Shown here one piece after another: positions 1-7,039 of a DNA stretch of 15,523 nt (position 1 is the stretch's first letter; the number at the start of each line of letters is the position of its first letter). This stretch comes from JAGNLA01 sp964472265 (GTDB taxonomy: Bacteria; Caldisericota; Caldisericia; JAAYUI01), in assembly GCA_964472265.1 (NCBI GenBank), contig CAYYJO010000047.1, forward strand, positions 1-15,523, in the 5' to 3' direction. A program made the position numbers and the translations under genes. The notes below the pieces were generated by a model, which was not told the origin of the DNA, searched no databases, and saw nothing but the letters and a program-made list of their open reading frames with translations.

Positions 1-1793
1 GCGGTGCCACCCGCGACTGGAGCGCGAACTGCGCAAACTCAAGCGATGACATTTTTGAGGTCACGCTCCAGATGCCGCCAAAATCTGCCGACGAAGCGTT
101 TGCCGTATTTTCTTGCAAAATAGAGCCTTCATGTGGTGAACCTTTTGACTGGGAATTCTCTGTCCCATACACCGATTGCCTCGATTGCGCGCTTTCTTCG
201 GATTCGACGTTGATACGCCTGCCAAAAATGTGCGACGGCGAAAAGGCAAAAGTCGAGCTGAAACTTAACAACACCTGCTCTGTCGGGCAGTATTTCAAGG
301 TGACGTCGGAAGATGCCGAACTTGTCGCTACAAGTGGTGATGTTTCCGTGGATGCAAACGCCAGCGCTTCAATAATGCTGGATTTTACAATGCCAAAGCG
401 TGGCTCATCCAATTTCTTTGCCGGCAGTTTCAAGATAACGCCTGTAAACGGCAGCGTTGTTTGCTATGATGTTCTGGCTCCTTACAAGGAAGACTGCTGC
501 TGTGATTTTGAAATAGAGCTTCAGACCAGATTTATTGCTGAGCAGACGATGAATCCGGGCGACACGTTCACTTACGACTACCTGATAAAAAACACCTGCA
601 AGAGCAAGCGCATGAGTTTTGCAGCATCAATGGGGTCAAACATCCTCAAGATTTTGCCTGAAACATTCCAGCTCGATCCCGGCACGAACCAACCGGTTCA
701 GGTCAGCGTGCAGATGCCTCAAAAAACTGCCGACTATGCAGATTTCAGTTTTGCAGTAAAAAGCGACTGTGGCAAGCAGATCAACACCGCATTCAGGGTA
801 AAATATACGCCGATACAGGTTTGCTGCGATTACAACGTTGTAATTCAGAGCGATCTGCCTCAACCGTTCATGATGATTCCGGGACAAAGGCAAACTCTGC
901 TCATGGGCATAGAAAACAAGTGCACAAACGTTACCCTGACTGCAACAATTGCAGGTGTTGAGAATGTGATCACGATCGAGCCTTCCAGGTTGACCATTGA
1001 TCCAGGGCAAACGTCCAAATTCCAGATGTCGGTACTCATGCCGTCTTGCAGTGATGGTGACATTATCAACTTCGTTTTCAGGGTTACCGTCGACGGCTGC
1101 GATACGAAGGAGTACAAAATTCCGGTTGTATGTGGCTCTCCACTTGGCAACTGCTGTGATATCGACGTAACCGACATTTATGGTCAGCTTGGGAAAATGG
1201 CTCTATGTCCTGGCGACACCGGTGATGCCACACTTCTTTTGACCAACAAGTGCACCGACAGATCCATCTCAGGCGGTACAATAAAAGGTGATGGCGCTGT
1301 CTCGGTTAATCCTCAGACGTTCAATCTTGAGCCTGGCGGATCGATAAAAATAAACATCAGGGTTTACATGCCAGAAAATGCACAACCAGGCGACGTTACG
1401 TTCTATCTTTACATCACAATCCCGGGATGTTCGCAGATGAGGGTGAGGTTTGTCGTTGTTTGCAGCAATTGCGGTTCCACCTGTTGCAATTTTACATTCT
1501 CCCAGGTTTCAGAGTTCCCGCAGTGTGTTTCGCCTGGTCAATCGATCAAACTGACACTACAAATCTGCAACAACTGCGACAACACCATTGATTTTCTCGT
1601 TGAAGGAACCGACATCCAGTCAGGAACGATCAGCGTTCCCGCAGGACAGTGTGCCGAATTCACAGTCAAGTTCTATATCCGTGAGTGCAGTGGGTCGTAC
1701 CAGTGGCAGATCAGCGCAAAGATCATCAAACCACAGAACTGCAATGGCTCATACAGATACTTGAAAGGACGCGCGGCTTGCTGCAAAGGGTAA
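1..1793 (+). CDS. Secreted cysteine-rich repeat protein, 5' partial
   Basis: The reading frame is open from base 3, and the upstream residues (ending in VTLQ before the first ATG at 72) match the repeat pattern of the rest, so the ATG at 72 is an internal methionine and the true start lies before the window. The visible 597 residues consist of Ig-like beta units of about 102-110 residues. Units begin near 177, 498, 822, 1152 and 1482, after a partial one at the start. Each starts with one or two cysteines, then a D/E-x-x-PG turn, an N-x-C segment, a hydrophobic stretch ending in MP, and a further cysteine. The units are clearly related to those of the next gene, but their junctions carry a single CC rather than CC-x-CC. 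The protein ends in AACCKG, at the point where the next unit would begin, and has no visible anchor. Function is not recognised; a structural extracellular role is inferred from the repeats and the density of cysteines. Confidence 0.85.
   Translation, partial: GATRDWSANCANSSDDIFEVTLQMPPKSADEAFAVFSCKIEPSCGEPFDWEFSVPYTDCLDCALSSDSTLIRLPKMCDGEKAKVELKLNNTCSVGQYFKVTSEDAELVATSGDVSVDANASASIMLDFTMPKRGSSNFFAGSFKITPVNGSVVCYDVLAPYKEDCCCDFEIELQTRFIAEQTMNPGDTFTYDYLIKNTCKSKRMSFAASMGSNILKILPETFQLDPGTNQPVQVSVQMPQKTADYADFSFAVKSDCGKQINTAFRVKYTPIQVCCDYNVVIQSDLPQPFMMIPGQRQTLLMGIENKCTNVTLTATIAGVENVITIEPSRLTIDPGQTSKFQMSVLMPSCSDGDIINFVFRVTVDGCDTKEYKIPVVCGSPLGNCCDIDVTDIYGQLGKMALCPGDTGDATLLLTNKCTDRSISGGTIKGDGAVSVNPQTFNLEPGGSIKINIRVYMPENAQPGDVTFYLYITIPGCSQMRVRFVVVCSNCGSTCCNFTFSQVSEFPQCVSPGQSIKLTLQICNNCDNTIDFLVEGTDIQSGTISVPAGQCAEFTVKFYIRECSGSYQWQISAKIIKPQNCNGSYRYLKGRAACCKG
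498..1790 (+). repeat. Four tandem Ig-like cysteine-rich protein repeats
   Basis: Units start at the CC codons at 498, 822, 1152 and 1482, with spacings of 324, 330, 330 and about 306 bases. Shared landmarks are CCD/CCN at the start, a PG turn about 15-20 residues later, N-x-C or K-C at about residue 30, and a V-x-M/Y-MP strand before the last third. Similarity is at protein level; the DNA copies are diverged, so these are old duplications. Confidence 0.75.
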
Positions 1794-2050
1794 TCAGTTT
1801 CGGAAAAAATCCGGCAATGTAAACAACCTGTAAACGTTTCTTAGCTTTGGTTGAACTTAATCAAGCAATGATCGATGTTATGATCGAGTGTTTAGTTTTG
1901 TATTAATTTTTATTAATCGATATTATTTACTGATAAGAATTATTGTTTGAGCGACATAATTTGCAAACTGGAAAAACGAGCAAACAAAATAATTATTGTT
2001 GTTTGTTCCTGATTAATTTGATCATTGAAACAAATCCGGTCAACAGAATA

Positions 2051-2079
2051 TTGGAATATAGATGGTTTAATGCTATAGC
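2051..2079 (+). promoter_or_regulatory. Candidate sigma70-type promoter for the large repeat protein
   Basis: TTGGAA (2051-2056), 17-base spacer, TATAGC (2074-2079). It would give a leader of about 70 bases before the ATG at 2158. A second candidate is TTGCAA (2109-2114), 17-base spacer, TATGGT (2132-2137), which would start transcription right at the ribosome binding site. In A+T-rich DNA such matches arise by chance, so confidence is low for either. Confidence 0.3.
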
Positions 2080-2144
2080 CGTAAATGTTGATACCACCTC
2101 CATACATTTTGCAAAAAACTGTTAAAAGTGCTATGGTTTTCATT

Positions 2145-2150
2145 GGAGGT
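2145..2150 (+). promoter_or_regulatory. Ribosome binding site that fixes the start at 2158
   Basis: GGAGGT lies seven bases before the ATG at 2158. The frame also opens at a GTG at 2128, but that start has no such site and would put ten residues in front of a complete signal peptide, so 2158 is preferred. Confidence 0.85.
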
Positions 2151-2157
2151 GTTTGTT

Positions 2158-5100
2158 ATGAAGAAAGTATTTATGAACCTGCTGCTTGTGGCGGTCATTG
2201 CAACCTCGCTGCTTCCGGTTGTAAAACCCGCACAGGCCGTCCCCGCAACAATCAAACTGACTGCAACGCCAGGATGCGGTTTTGTCCTTCTCAAGTGGGA
2301 GGATACAGATCAGGCGTACCAATACGAACCAAGAATGGTTCTTCCTGATGGAACCACTTACCCGCTTGAGGATTTCCCGCTTGTTGGCAAGACTGAATAC
2401 AAACACGAAGGACTGGAGACAGGCAAGGAATACTGCTATGTGGTCTTCAGCTATGACAAAGAATCCAACAAACTCACCGAGAGCAACAAGGCCTGCGCCA
2501 CTCCAGTGTGTGAGGAGGCGTGCGTCTGGAAATGCGGTTGCCTGAAAGATATTATCGCAACGGCGGCAAACGTTGTTACATTCAACGAAGGCTGCAAGAC
2601 CGACGGAACCCCAGTTTACCTCAATTTCTCACCGACACTCGTGGATATTGTTCACGGCTGGACAATCGAGCAATACCTGAAAATCTGCAAGGAAAAGGGT
2701 ATCACCGCATGCGTTTCCGTCTGTGTTGGCCCGAATAACAACATTGTCAGCTGGAAGGCGGATGTTGAAGGTAACGACTGCTGCAAACCACAACCAACCG
2801 TCACCGTCACCGAGTGCATCTGCATAAAGATCACAGAAGTTGACTGCACCCAGAACCTTGTCAAAGGCACAGATGCCCAGGGAAACCCGTGGTGCCTTGA
2901 AAATGTGAGTCCAAACCTTTGCGGCACTCTAAAAACTGGGCAGTGCTACAAGGTTTGTGGCGAAATCCTGATACCAGGACCAACGGAGAAATGGGCTTGC
3001 AAGAGGATGAATGTTTCGACAATCACCGAGATTCCCTGCGAGTGCAAATGCCTGTGCGTCAAGATAACAAAAATCGATTGCCAAAATGCCGCAACCAACG
3101 TTCCATGGCCTATTTTCTACGGAACCGACGAGAACGGCAACTCTGTGATGGGAGCCATACAAGATCAAACAATCCTTGATCTTAACGGCAACGTCATCAA
3201 ATGTGAGGACATCAAGCCGGAAACCTGCTGGCAGCTTTGCGGATTCTGGAGGGAAATCACCGGTGCAGCCCCTGCATTTGTTTGCCTACAGGCTCAACAG
3301 GTCGACTGTTCGACATGCAAGCCGACACCGTCAGATTGCTGCAGGTTTGAAATCAAACCCCAGGTTGATCTTCCTGAATGCTTCAAGCCGGGTGGACAGT
3401 ACTCGCTCTATTTCGAGCTGACCAATGGCTGCGACAAGGCATATTCAGCTGATCTTGTCCTGAACAACACCACGCCAGGACTTACTGCCACGATTACACC
3501 GCCAAACATTTCGGTTCCACCAGGAACAACAGGATTCAACGTTCTGCTCTCGATTCCGACGACCTGTGAAAAGATTGAGCTTTCGATACAGGCCTACATC
3601 AAGGATGTCGAGTGTCCGCCTGTTGAATTCAAGATTTCCATTCCATGCTGCGGTAGCTCGGACACTTGCTGCAAGTATGAAATCAAGCCAAAAACGCAGA
3701 TACCAGACTGCATCAAGCCAGGCGTCCCGTTTGTCATGTACTACGACATCATCAACTATTGCCCTGACATTCAGGACTTTAACTTCGCCTACAACATCGT
3801 TTCCGGCGGAGTTTCACCACTGGTCAATCCGATGGTTCTCACCGTTCCCGGAGCAACGACAAGCGCTGCCGGAACAATAACACCAGGCTCAGCCTCGTTC
3901 TCGGTAACATTCAATCCTCCGGCAAGCTGCAACGGCGAAATCGATGTTGTGCTGGTTGTCATCCCAAAGAACTCCAACTGTCCAAAGCGTGAAATCCCGA
4001 TCAAGCTCAAATGCTGCCCGACAACTGAACCCTGCTGCAAGTTCGAGGTCAAGAGGCTCACACAGCTCCCCGAGTGCATGAAGCCGGGCGAACAGATAAA
4101 GGTCGTCTGGAGACTGTTCAACCTTTGTGATTCATGTGAACCAATCCCCTACAATGCAAATGCCGGCCAGTTCGGCGTAATTGACCCAGCGTTGGCAGCA
4201 GGCGAAATCCCGTGTGAGGATGTAAACTACATCGATGTCACAGCGGTCTACACCATGCCGACAGATTGCACCGGAGTGATTTTCTCCCTGTGGCTCACCG
4301 TTTGTGACAAGCGCACACAGTACGACATCAAGATGCCATGTTGCGGTGAAACCACATGCTGCAAGTTCGACATCAAGAAGATGTCTGATGTTCCAACCTG
4401 CCTTAAGGCAGGCGAAAAGGCCACAGTCAGGTACAGGCTTGTCAATGCCTGCGATCCTTGCACACCGATTCCGTTCACAATCGTTCCGGGAACAGGCGTG
4501 ACAGTCAATGTACCATCAACAAAAACAGGCACAATTCCGTGCGGTACGAACAATTTTGCTGACATTAGCGTAACTTTCACCATGCCAAACCCATGCAAGG
4601 AAACAACCTTCGTGTTCTATATCTCTGCATGTGGAAAGAGAACGCCTGTCGAAGTCAAGATTCCATGCTGCGGAACAAGCACCGTTTGCTGCAATTATGA
4701 AGTTAAACAGCTTACAAAGTTCCCTGATTGCGTGACCCCAGGCAAGACTTATTCAATCAAATATGAGATCGACAACAACTGCACAAAACCAATGTATTTC
4801 ATTGCAAGCGCACAGGGCAACGTAACAGTGACCGTCGATCCGGTTCATTCAATCACGGTTCCGGCTGCAACAACGGCAGGCCCGGGCACGGCAACCTTCA
4901 CTCTCAACTTCACGGTGAAAGAGTGCAAGGATTATGCGACAATCTCACTCGTAATCGCCCCGACCGGCGTCGATTGCCCGAAGAAGACCATATCAATCAA
5001 AATCCCGTGCTGCTCGACCGTCCTTTGCTGTGATTATTCACTAAAACTCCTCACACCTGTTCCGGAGTGTGTGAAGGCAGGTCAGAAGTATGATCTGAAG

Positions 5101-6216
5101 GTTGAAGTCTGCAACAATTGCACCGTTCCTCTGACAATTGCGCTTTCAAGGTGCCCGGGAACCACAGGGCTGACCGTTGCTCCAGCAACAATATCCCTTG
5201 GCGCAAAGGGTACATCGACAGCATGCACAACGGTTGTCGTCACCATCTGGGCTGACGATAACATCTGCAAGCAGAATAACGGCATCATGGAATACTGCCT
5301 CTACACAAAGGTGGTCAAGCCGGAAAACTGCGGTGAAAAAGGCATCAAGCAGCACAAGTTCAGGGTTCTCTGCTGCGGCTATCAGCCCCAGAATTGCTGC
5401 CAGTATGATGTCAAACCGCTCAACACACCACCAACCGAGCTTGCACCAGGTGAAACCTTCATCGTCAAGTACCAGGTTTCAAACACTGGTGAAATCGGCA
5501 TCTGCGCCCCACTGAACATGACCATCGAAAACATCCAGCCAGCCGGCGCCCTCGTAATTTCGCCGATGACCTTCTCAATTGCTGCAGGTGGAATGGTCAA
5601 TCTTGACGTAAAGATAATCATGCCTGCCTGTACGTCCGATAAAACCACGTTCAGCTTTGACGTCAAGTTTGAAGGGTGCGATAAAACGGTTACCGTGAAA
5701 TTCGATGTCTTGTGCACTGAAGGGTGCAAGTTGAACCTGATGTACAAGATCAAATTGTACGAGTACTGGAAGAACGGCGAGTTTGTGGAAAAAATGCCGG
5801 TTTATCCAGAAATCAGGTCAGACATGAACGACAGGTCATTCCTTGTCATTAGGTATGTCACAAAACATCTTGGAGCCACGCTTGCCTACGATGCCACCGA
5901 GAAAATGGTCACAATTGTCACCGCAAAGGGCAAAAAGATAATGCTTTGGATTGGCAAAACGAAAGCCCAGGTTGACGGCAAGGAAGTTTTGATAGACCCA
6001 ACCGACACCAAGGGAACGGTGAAACCATACATCAGCGGAGCAGGCTACACCATGCTTCCGCTCAGGTTTGTCTCAGACCAGCTTGGAGCAAAGCAGGTGA
6101 AATGGCATGGTGACACTCAGATTGCCGAATTGATTTTTGAATGCCCGGAAACGACAACGCCGATAATGCCGATGAGACCTGCACGAAGCTTCCAGCCGGT
6201 TTGCTCAGCAATTTAG
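2158..6216 (+). CDS. Large secreted cysteine-rich repeat protein with FN3-like and PF07833-like domains
   Basis: 1352 residues. Residues 1-27 form a Sec signal peptide (MKK start, leucine/valine core, AQA cleavage site). Residues about 29-118 resemble a fibronectin type III domain (LKW strand, L-x-x-GKEYCYVV strand, closing A-x-P). Residues about 122-386 hold three cysteine-rich units with a C-x-C-[LIV]-K-I-T-x-[IV]-D-C signature in the second and third. Seven Ig-like units start at residues 394, 504, 626, 734, 844, 957 and 1080, each opening with CC-[KRND]-[FY] and P-[ED]-C followed by PG or AG, and most closing with CC. I count 63 cysteines in these seven. Residues about 1215-1328 match the copper-amine-oxidase N-terminal domain family (MLPLRFVSDQLGAK signature), a domain usually found on secreted or wall-associated proteins. 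The name does not imply oxidase activity. The gene follows a related repeat gene on the same strand and ends at a strong terminator. A structural or adhesive surface role is inferred; no enzyme motif is seen. Confidence 0.88.
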   Translation: MKKVFMNLLLVAVIATSLLPVVKPAQAVPATIKLTATPGCGFVLLKWEDTDQAYQYEPRMVLPDGTTYPLEDFPLVGKTEYKHEGLETGKEYCYVVFSYDKESNKLTESNKACATPVCEEACVWKCGCLKDIIATAANVVTFNEGCKTDGTPVYLNFSPTLVDIVHGWTIEQYLKICKEKGITACVSVCVGPNNNIVSWKADVEGNDCCKPQPTVTVTECICIKITEVDCTQNLVKGTDAQGNPWCLENVSPNLCGTLKTGQCYKVCGEILIPGPTEKWACKRMNVSTITEIPCECKCLCVKITKIDCQNAATNVPWPIFYGTDENGNSVMGAIQDQTILDLNGNVIKCEDIKPETCWQLCGFWREITGAAPAFVCLQAQQVDCSTCKPTPSDCCRFEIKPQVDLPECFKPGGQYSLYFELTNGCDKAYSADLVLNNTTPGLTATITPPNISVPPGTTGFNVLLSIPTTCEKIELSIQAYIKDVECPPVEFKISIPCCGSSDTCCKYEIKPKTQIPDCIKPGVPFVMYYDIINYCPDIQDFNFAYNIVSGGVSPLVNPMVLTVPGATTSAAGTITPGSASFSVTFNPPASCNGEIDVVLVVIPKNSNCPKREIPIKLKCCPTTEPCCKFEVKRLTQLPECMKPGEQIKVVWRLFNLCDSCEPIPYNANAGQFGVIDPALAAGEIPCEDVNYIDVTAVYTMPTDCTGVIFSLWLTVCDKRTQYDIKMPCCGETTCCKFDIKKMSDVPTCLKAGEKATVRYRLVNACDPCTPIPFTIVPGTGVTVNVPSTKTGTIPCGTNNFADISVTFTMPNPCKETTFVFYISACGKRTPVEVKIPCCGTSTVCCNYEVKQLTKFPDCVTPGKTYSIKYEIDNNCTKPMYFIASAQGNVTVTVDPVHSITVPAATTAGPGTATFTLNFTVKECKDYATISLVIAPTGVDCPKKTISIKIPCCSTVLCCDYSLKLLTPVPECVKAGQKYDLKVEVCNNCTVPLTIALSRCPGTTGLTVAPATISLGAKGTSTACTTVVVTIWADDNICKQNNGIMEYCLYTKVVKPENCGEKGIKQHKFRVLCCGYQPQNCCQYDVKPLNTPPTELAPGETFIVKYQVSNTGEIGICAPLNMTIENIQPAGALVISPMTFSIAAGGMVNLDVKIIMPACTSDKTTFSFDVKFEGCDKTVTVKFDVLCTEGCKLNLMYKIKLYEYWKNGEFVEKMPVYPEIRSDMNDRSFLVIRYVTKHLGATLAYDATEKMVTIVTAKGKKIMLWIGKTKAQVDGKEVLIDPTDTKGTVKPYISGAGYTMLPLRFVSDQLGAKQVKWHGDTQIAELIFECPETTTPIMPMRPARSFQPVCSAI
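2521..3318 (+). repeat. Three cysteine-rich units, N-terminal part of the large protein
   Basis: Units begin near 2521 (CVWKCGCLKDI), 2815 (CICIKITEVDC) and 3049 (CLCVKITKIDC), about 78-98 residues each. The second and third align well: a DC pair, a GTD-x-x-GN turn, a short loop, then C-W/Y-x-x-C-G. The first is more diverged. I do not recognise the family. Confidence 0.6.
3337..5727 (+). repeat. Seven tandem Ig-like cysteine-rich repeats with CC-x(4-6)-CC junctions
   Basis: Unit starts are the CC codons at 3337, 3667, 4033, 4357, 4687, 5026 and 5395 (lengths 110, 122, 108, 110, 113, 123 and about 110 residues). Cysteine counts by eye are 8, 8, 10, 10, 8, 12 and 7. Six junctions read CCGSSDTCC, CCPTTEPCC, CCGETTCC, CCGTSTVCC, CCSTVLCC and CCGYQPQNCC. 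The last unit replaces the P-E-C turn with PTEL-x-PG and lacks a closing CC. Confidence 0.82.
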
Positions 6217-6231
6217 GCTAGATAGGAATTC

Positions 6232-6263
6232 AAAAAAGGCCATCTGAAAAGGTGGCCTTTTTT
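6232..6263. terminator. Bidirectional rho-independent terminator
   Basis: AAAAAAGGCCATC, loop TGAAAA, GGTGGCCTTTTTT: a 13-bp stem with one G-U wobble, A-run on the left and T-run on the right, so it can end transcription from both sides. It lies 16 bases after the stop of the large repeat gene and faces the minus-strand operon from the right. Confidence 0.92.
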
Positions 6264-6310
6264 ATTTGACAACCTGACACTTGGGGCAGAAGTAGCAGTT
6301 ATCGCCAAAC
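6261..6310. repeat. Direct repeat, left copy (partner at 6990-7039)
   Basis: Fifty-base segment matching 6990-7039 with six mismatches. The pair brackets a 680-base A+T-rich block containing the small lipoprotein gene. It consists of the coding 3' end of the Fpg-like gene, so its similarity may reflect duplicated coding sequence, an attachment-like insertion scar, or both. Confidence 0.8.
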
Positions 6311-6327
6311 AAGAGTCTCATTCGAGG
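6262..6327 (-). pseudogene. Vestigial 3' end of a second Fpg/MutM-like gene
   Basis: Read on the minus strand, these 66 bases give MRLLFGDNCYFCPKCQVVK and a TAA stop, preceded by PR. The last twelve residues, NCYFCPKCQVVK, are identical to the end of the intact Fpg-like protein at 6991-7821. At DNA level 6261-6310 matches 6990-7039 at 44 of 50 positions by eye. Upstream of the fragment the frame meets a stop within a few codons, and no other Fpg sequence (no first zinc-finger CxxC, no GIGN helix motif) is seen, so this is a remnant and not a gene. Its stop codon touches the terminator, which suggests the terminator originally served a complete fpg-like gene here. Confidence 0.8.
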
Positions 6328-6423
6328 AATTTGTTATGCTAAATCCACGCAGGAATTGAATAAAAAACAGATGATGGTTTTGTTGCGGTTGTCATCGTGT
6401 TTTAGTTTTTTTCGGATTATATA

Positions 6424-6445
6424 ATTTGATTATCAGTAATCAAAT
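6424..6445. repeat. Perfect 9-bp inverted repeat across the lipoprotein stop codon
   Basis: ATTTGATTA, loop TCAG, TAATCAAAT. The stop codon of the minus-strand lipoprotein gene sits in the loop region. There is no T-run after it on either strand, so it does not look like a normal terminator; it could be an mRNA 3' stabiliser, a weak transcription end, or chance in A+T-rich DNA. Confidence 0.6.
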
Positions 6446-6936
6446 GTCTTGCTCCGCAAGAGAAGACTCTCTTTGTTTTTCCAGGGACTTCTTTCATAGA
6501 TTTCAAGCCAGTACTGGCAATTGAGCTGAGGTTTAATTTTGACTGTCTCCGCAATCCAGATTTCAGGATTCAAGAATGTGCTTTCTATAACTGTGGTTTT
6601 TGCCAGTGTTTTCTTTATATCAAACAATGATTTGCATACCCAATATGAGTCAATAACATTCCCATATTGCTTATAATGCTTGTATTCTTGGTTATGGTTA
6701 TTTATTAATTCGATATTGGTATGATGTGCTCTATATTCGCAAACTATACTATTATTATCCTTGTCGTATCGTGGTTCCTGCAGAATGTCTACAAACGATT
6801 CAGAATTTATTTCCCCCTTTGTTTGTTGATACTCCTCTCGAGTTAGTAGTGACCTACCACATGATGTCAGACTTGATAGACATAAGATGAGAATGATAAA
6901 GAATAAAAAATATGCACACAATTTTTTTGTGTTCAT
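6433..6936 (-). CDS. Small A+T-rich lipoprotein of unknown function
   Basis: 167 residues. The N-terminus MNTKK, a long hydrophobic core (residues 8-23) and the lipobox LTSC with Cys26 mark a lipid-anchored export signal. The ATG at 6936 is preferred because GAGG sits five bases before it; an in-frame GTG two codons earlier overlaps that site. The mature part is polar, rich in Asn, Lys, Tyr and Glu, with no motif I recognise. Base composition is clearly more A+T-rich than that of neighbouring genes. It begins 54 bases after the Fpg-like stop with no terminator between, so it may be cotranscribed with the two upstream genes. It lies between an intact and a vestigial Fpg-like 3' end, so it was probably acquired. 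Confidence 0.75.
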   Translation of the reverse strand: MNTKKLCAYFLFFIILILCLSSLTSCGRSLLTREEYQQTKGEINSESFVDILQEPRYDKDNNSIVCEYRAHHTNIELINNHNQEYKHYKQYGNVIDSYWVCKSLFDIKKTLAKTTVIESTFLNPEIWIAETVKIKPQLNCQYWLEIYERSPWKNKESLLLRSKTFDY

Positions 6937-6989
6937 TGCCACCTCGGAACTTGGATATTGGCAAACAAAAAATTTATCACTCCAAGCAC

Positions 6990-7039
6990 TTTATTTGACA
7001 ACCTGACATTTCGGGCAGAAATAGCAGTTTCCGCCAAGC
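6990..7039. repeat. Direct repeat, right copy (partner at 6261-6310)
   Basis: The 3' end of the intact Fpg-like gene, including the second CxxC of its zinc finger and the stop codon. See the left copy for the comparison. Confidence 0.8.

Larger units (their letters stand above)
1794..2157. other. A+T-rich intergenic region, 364 bp
   Basis: No credible gene is seen here; the short open frames on both strands lack ribosome binding sites and protein-like composition. The region is much richer in A+T than the genes on both sides. It contains an 8-base direct repeat ATGATCGA at 1868-1875 and 1880-1887 (period 12), runs of TTATTAAT-like sequence, and two possible promoters for the next gene. Only a weak 4-bp stem (CGGA/TCCG, about 1801-1813) follows the upstream stop codon, so I see no convincing terminator, and read-through from the upstream gene is possible. 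Confidence 0.6.

Noticed and set aside
72..74. ATG at 72 as the start of the first repeat protein
   Set aside because: The frame is open upstream to the window edge and the residues before it fit the repeat pattern; there is no ribosome binding site or signal peptide at this ATG.
1943..2125. 60-residue open frame in the intergenic region
   Set aside because: No ribosome binding site, overlaps an opposite-strand open frame of similar length, and composition is that of random A+T-rich DNA.
2128..2130. GTG at 2128 as the start of the large repeat protein
   Set aside because: The ATG at 2158 has a strong GGAGGT at the right distance and begins a textbook signal peptide.
498..5727. CRISPR array or DNA satellite suggested by regular periodicity
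   Set aside because: The period of about 330 bases comes from protein domain repeats; the DNA copies are diverged and there are no short identical repeats with unique spacers.
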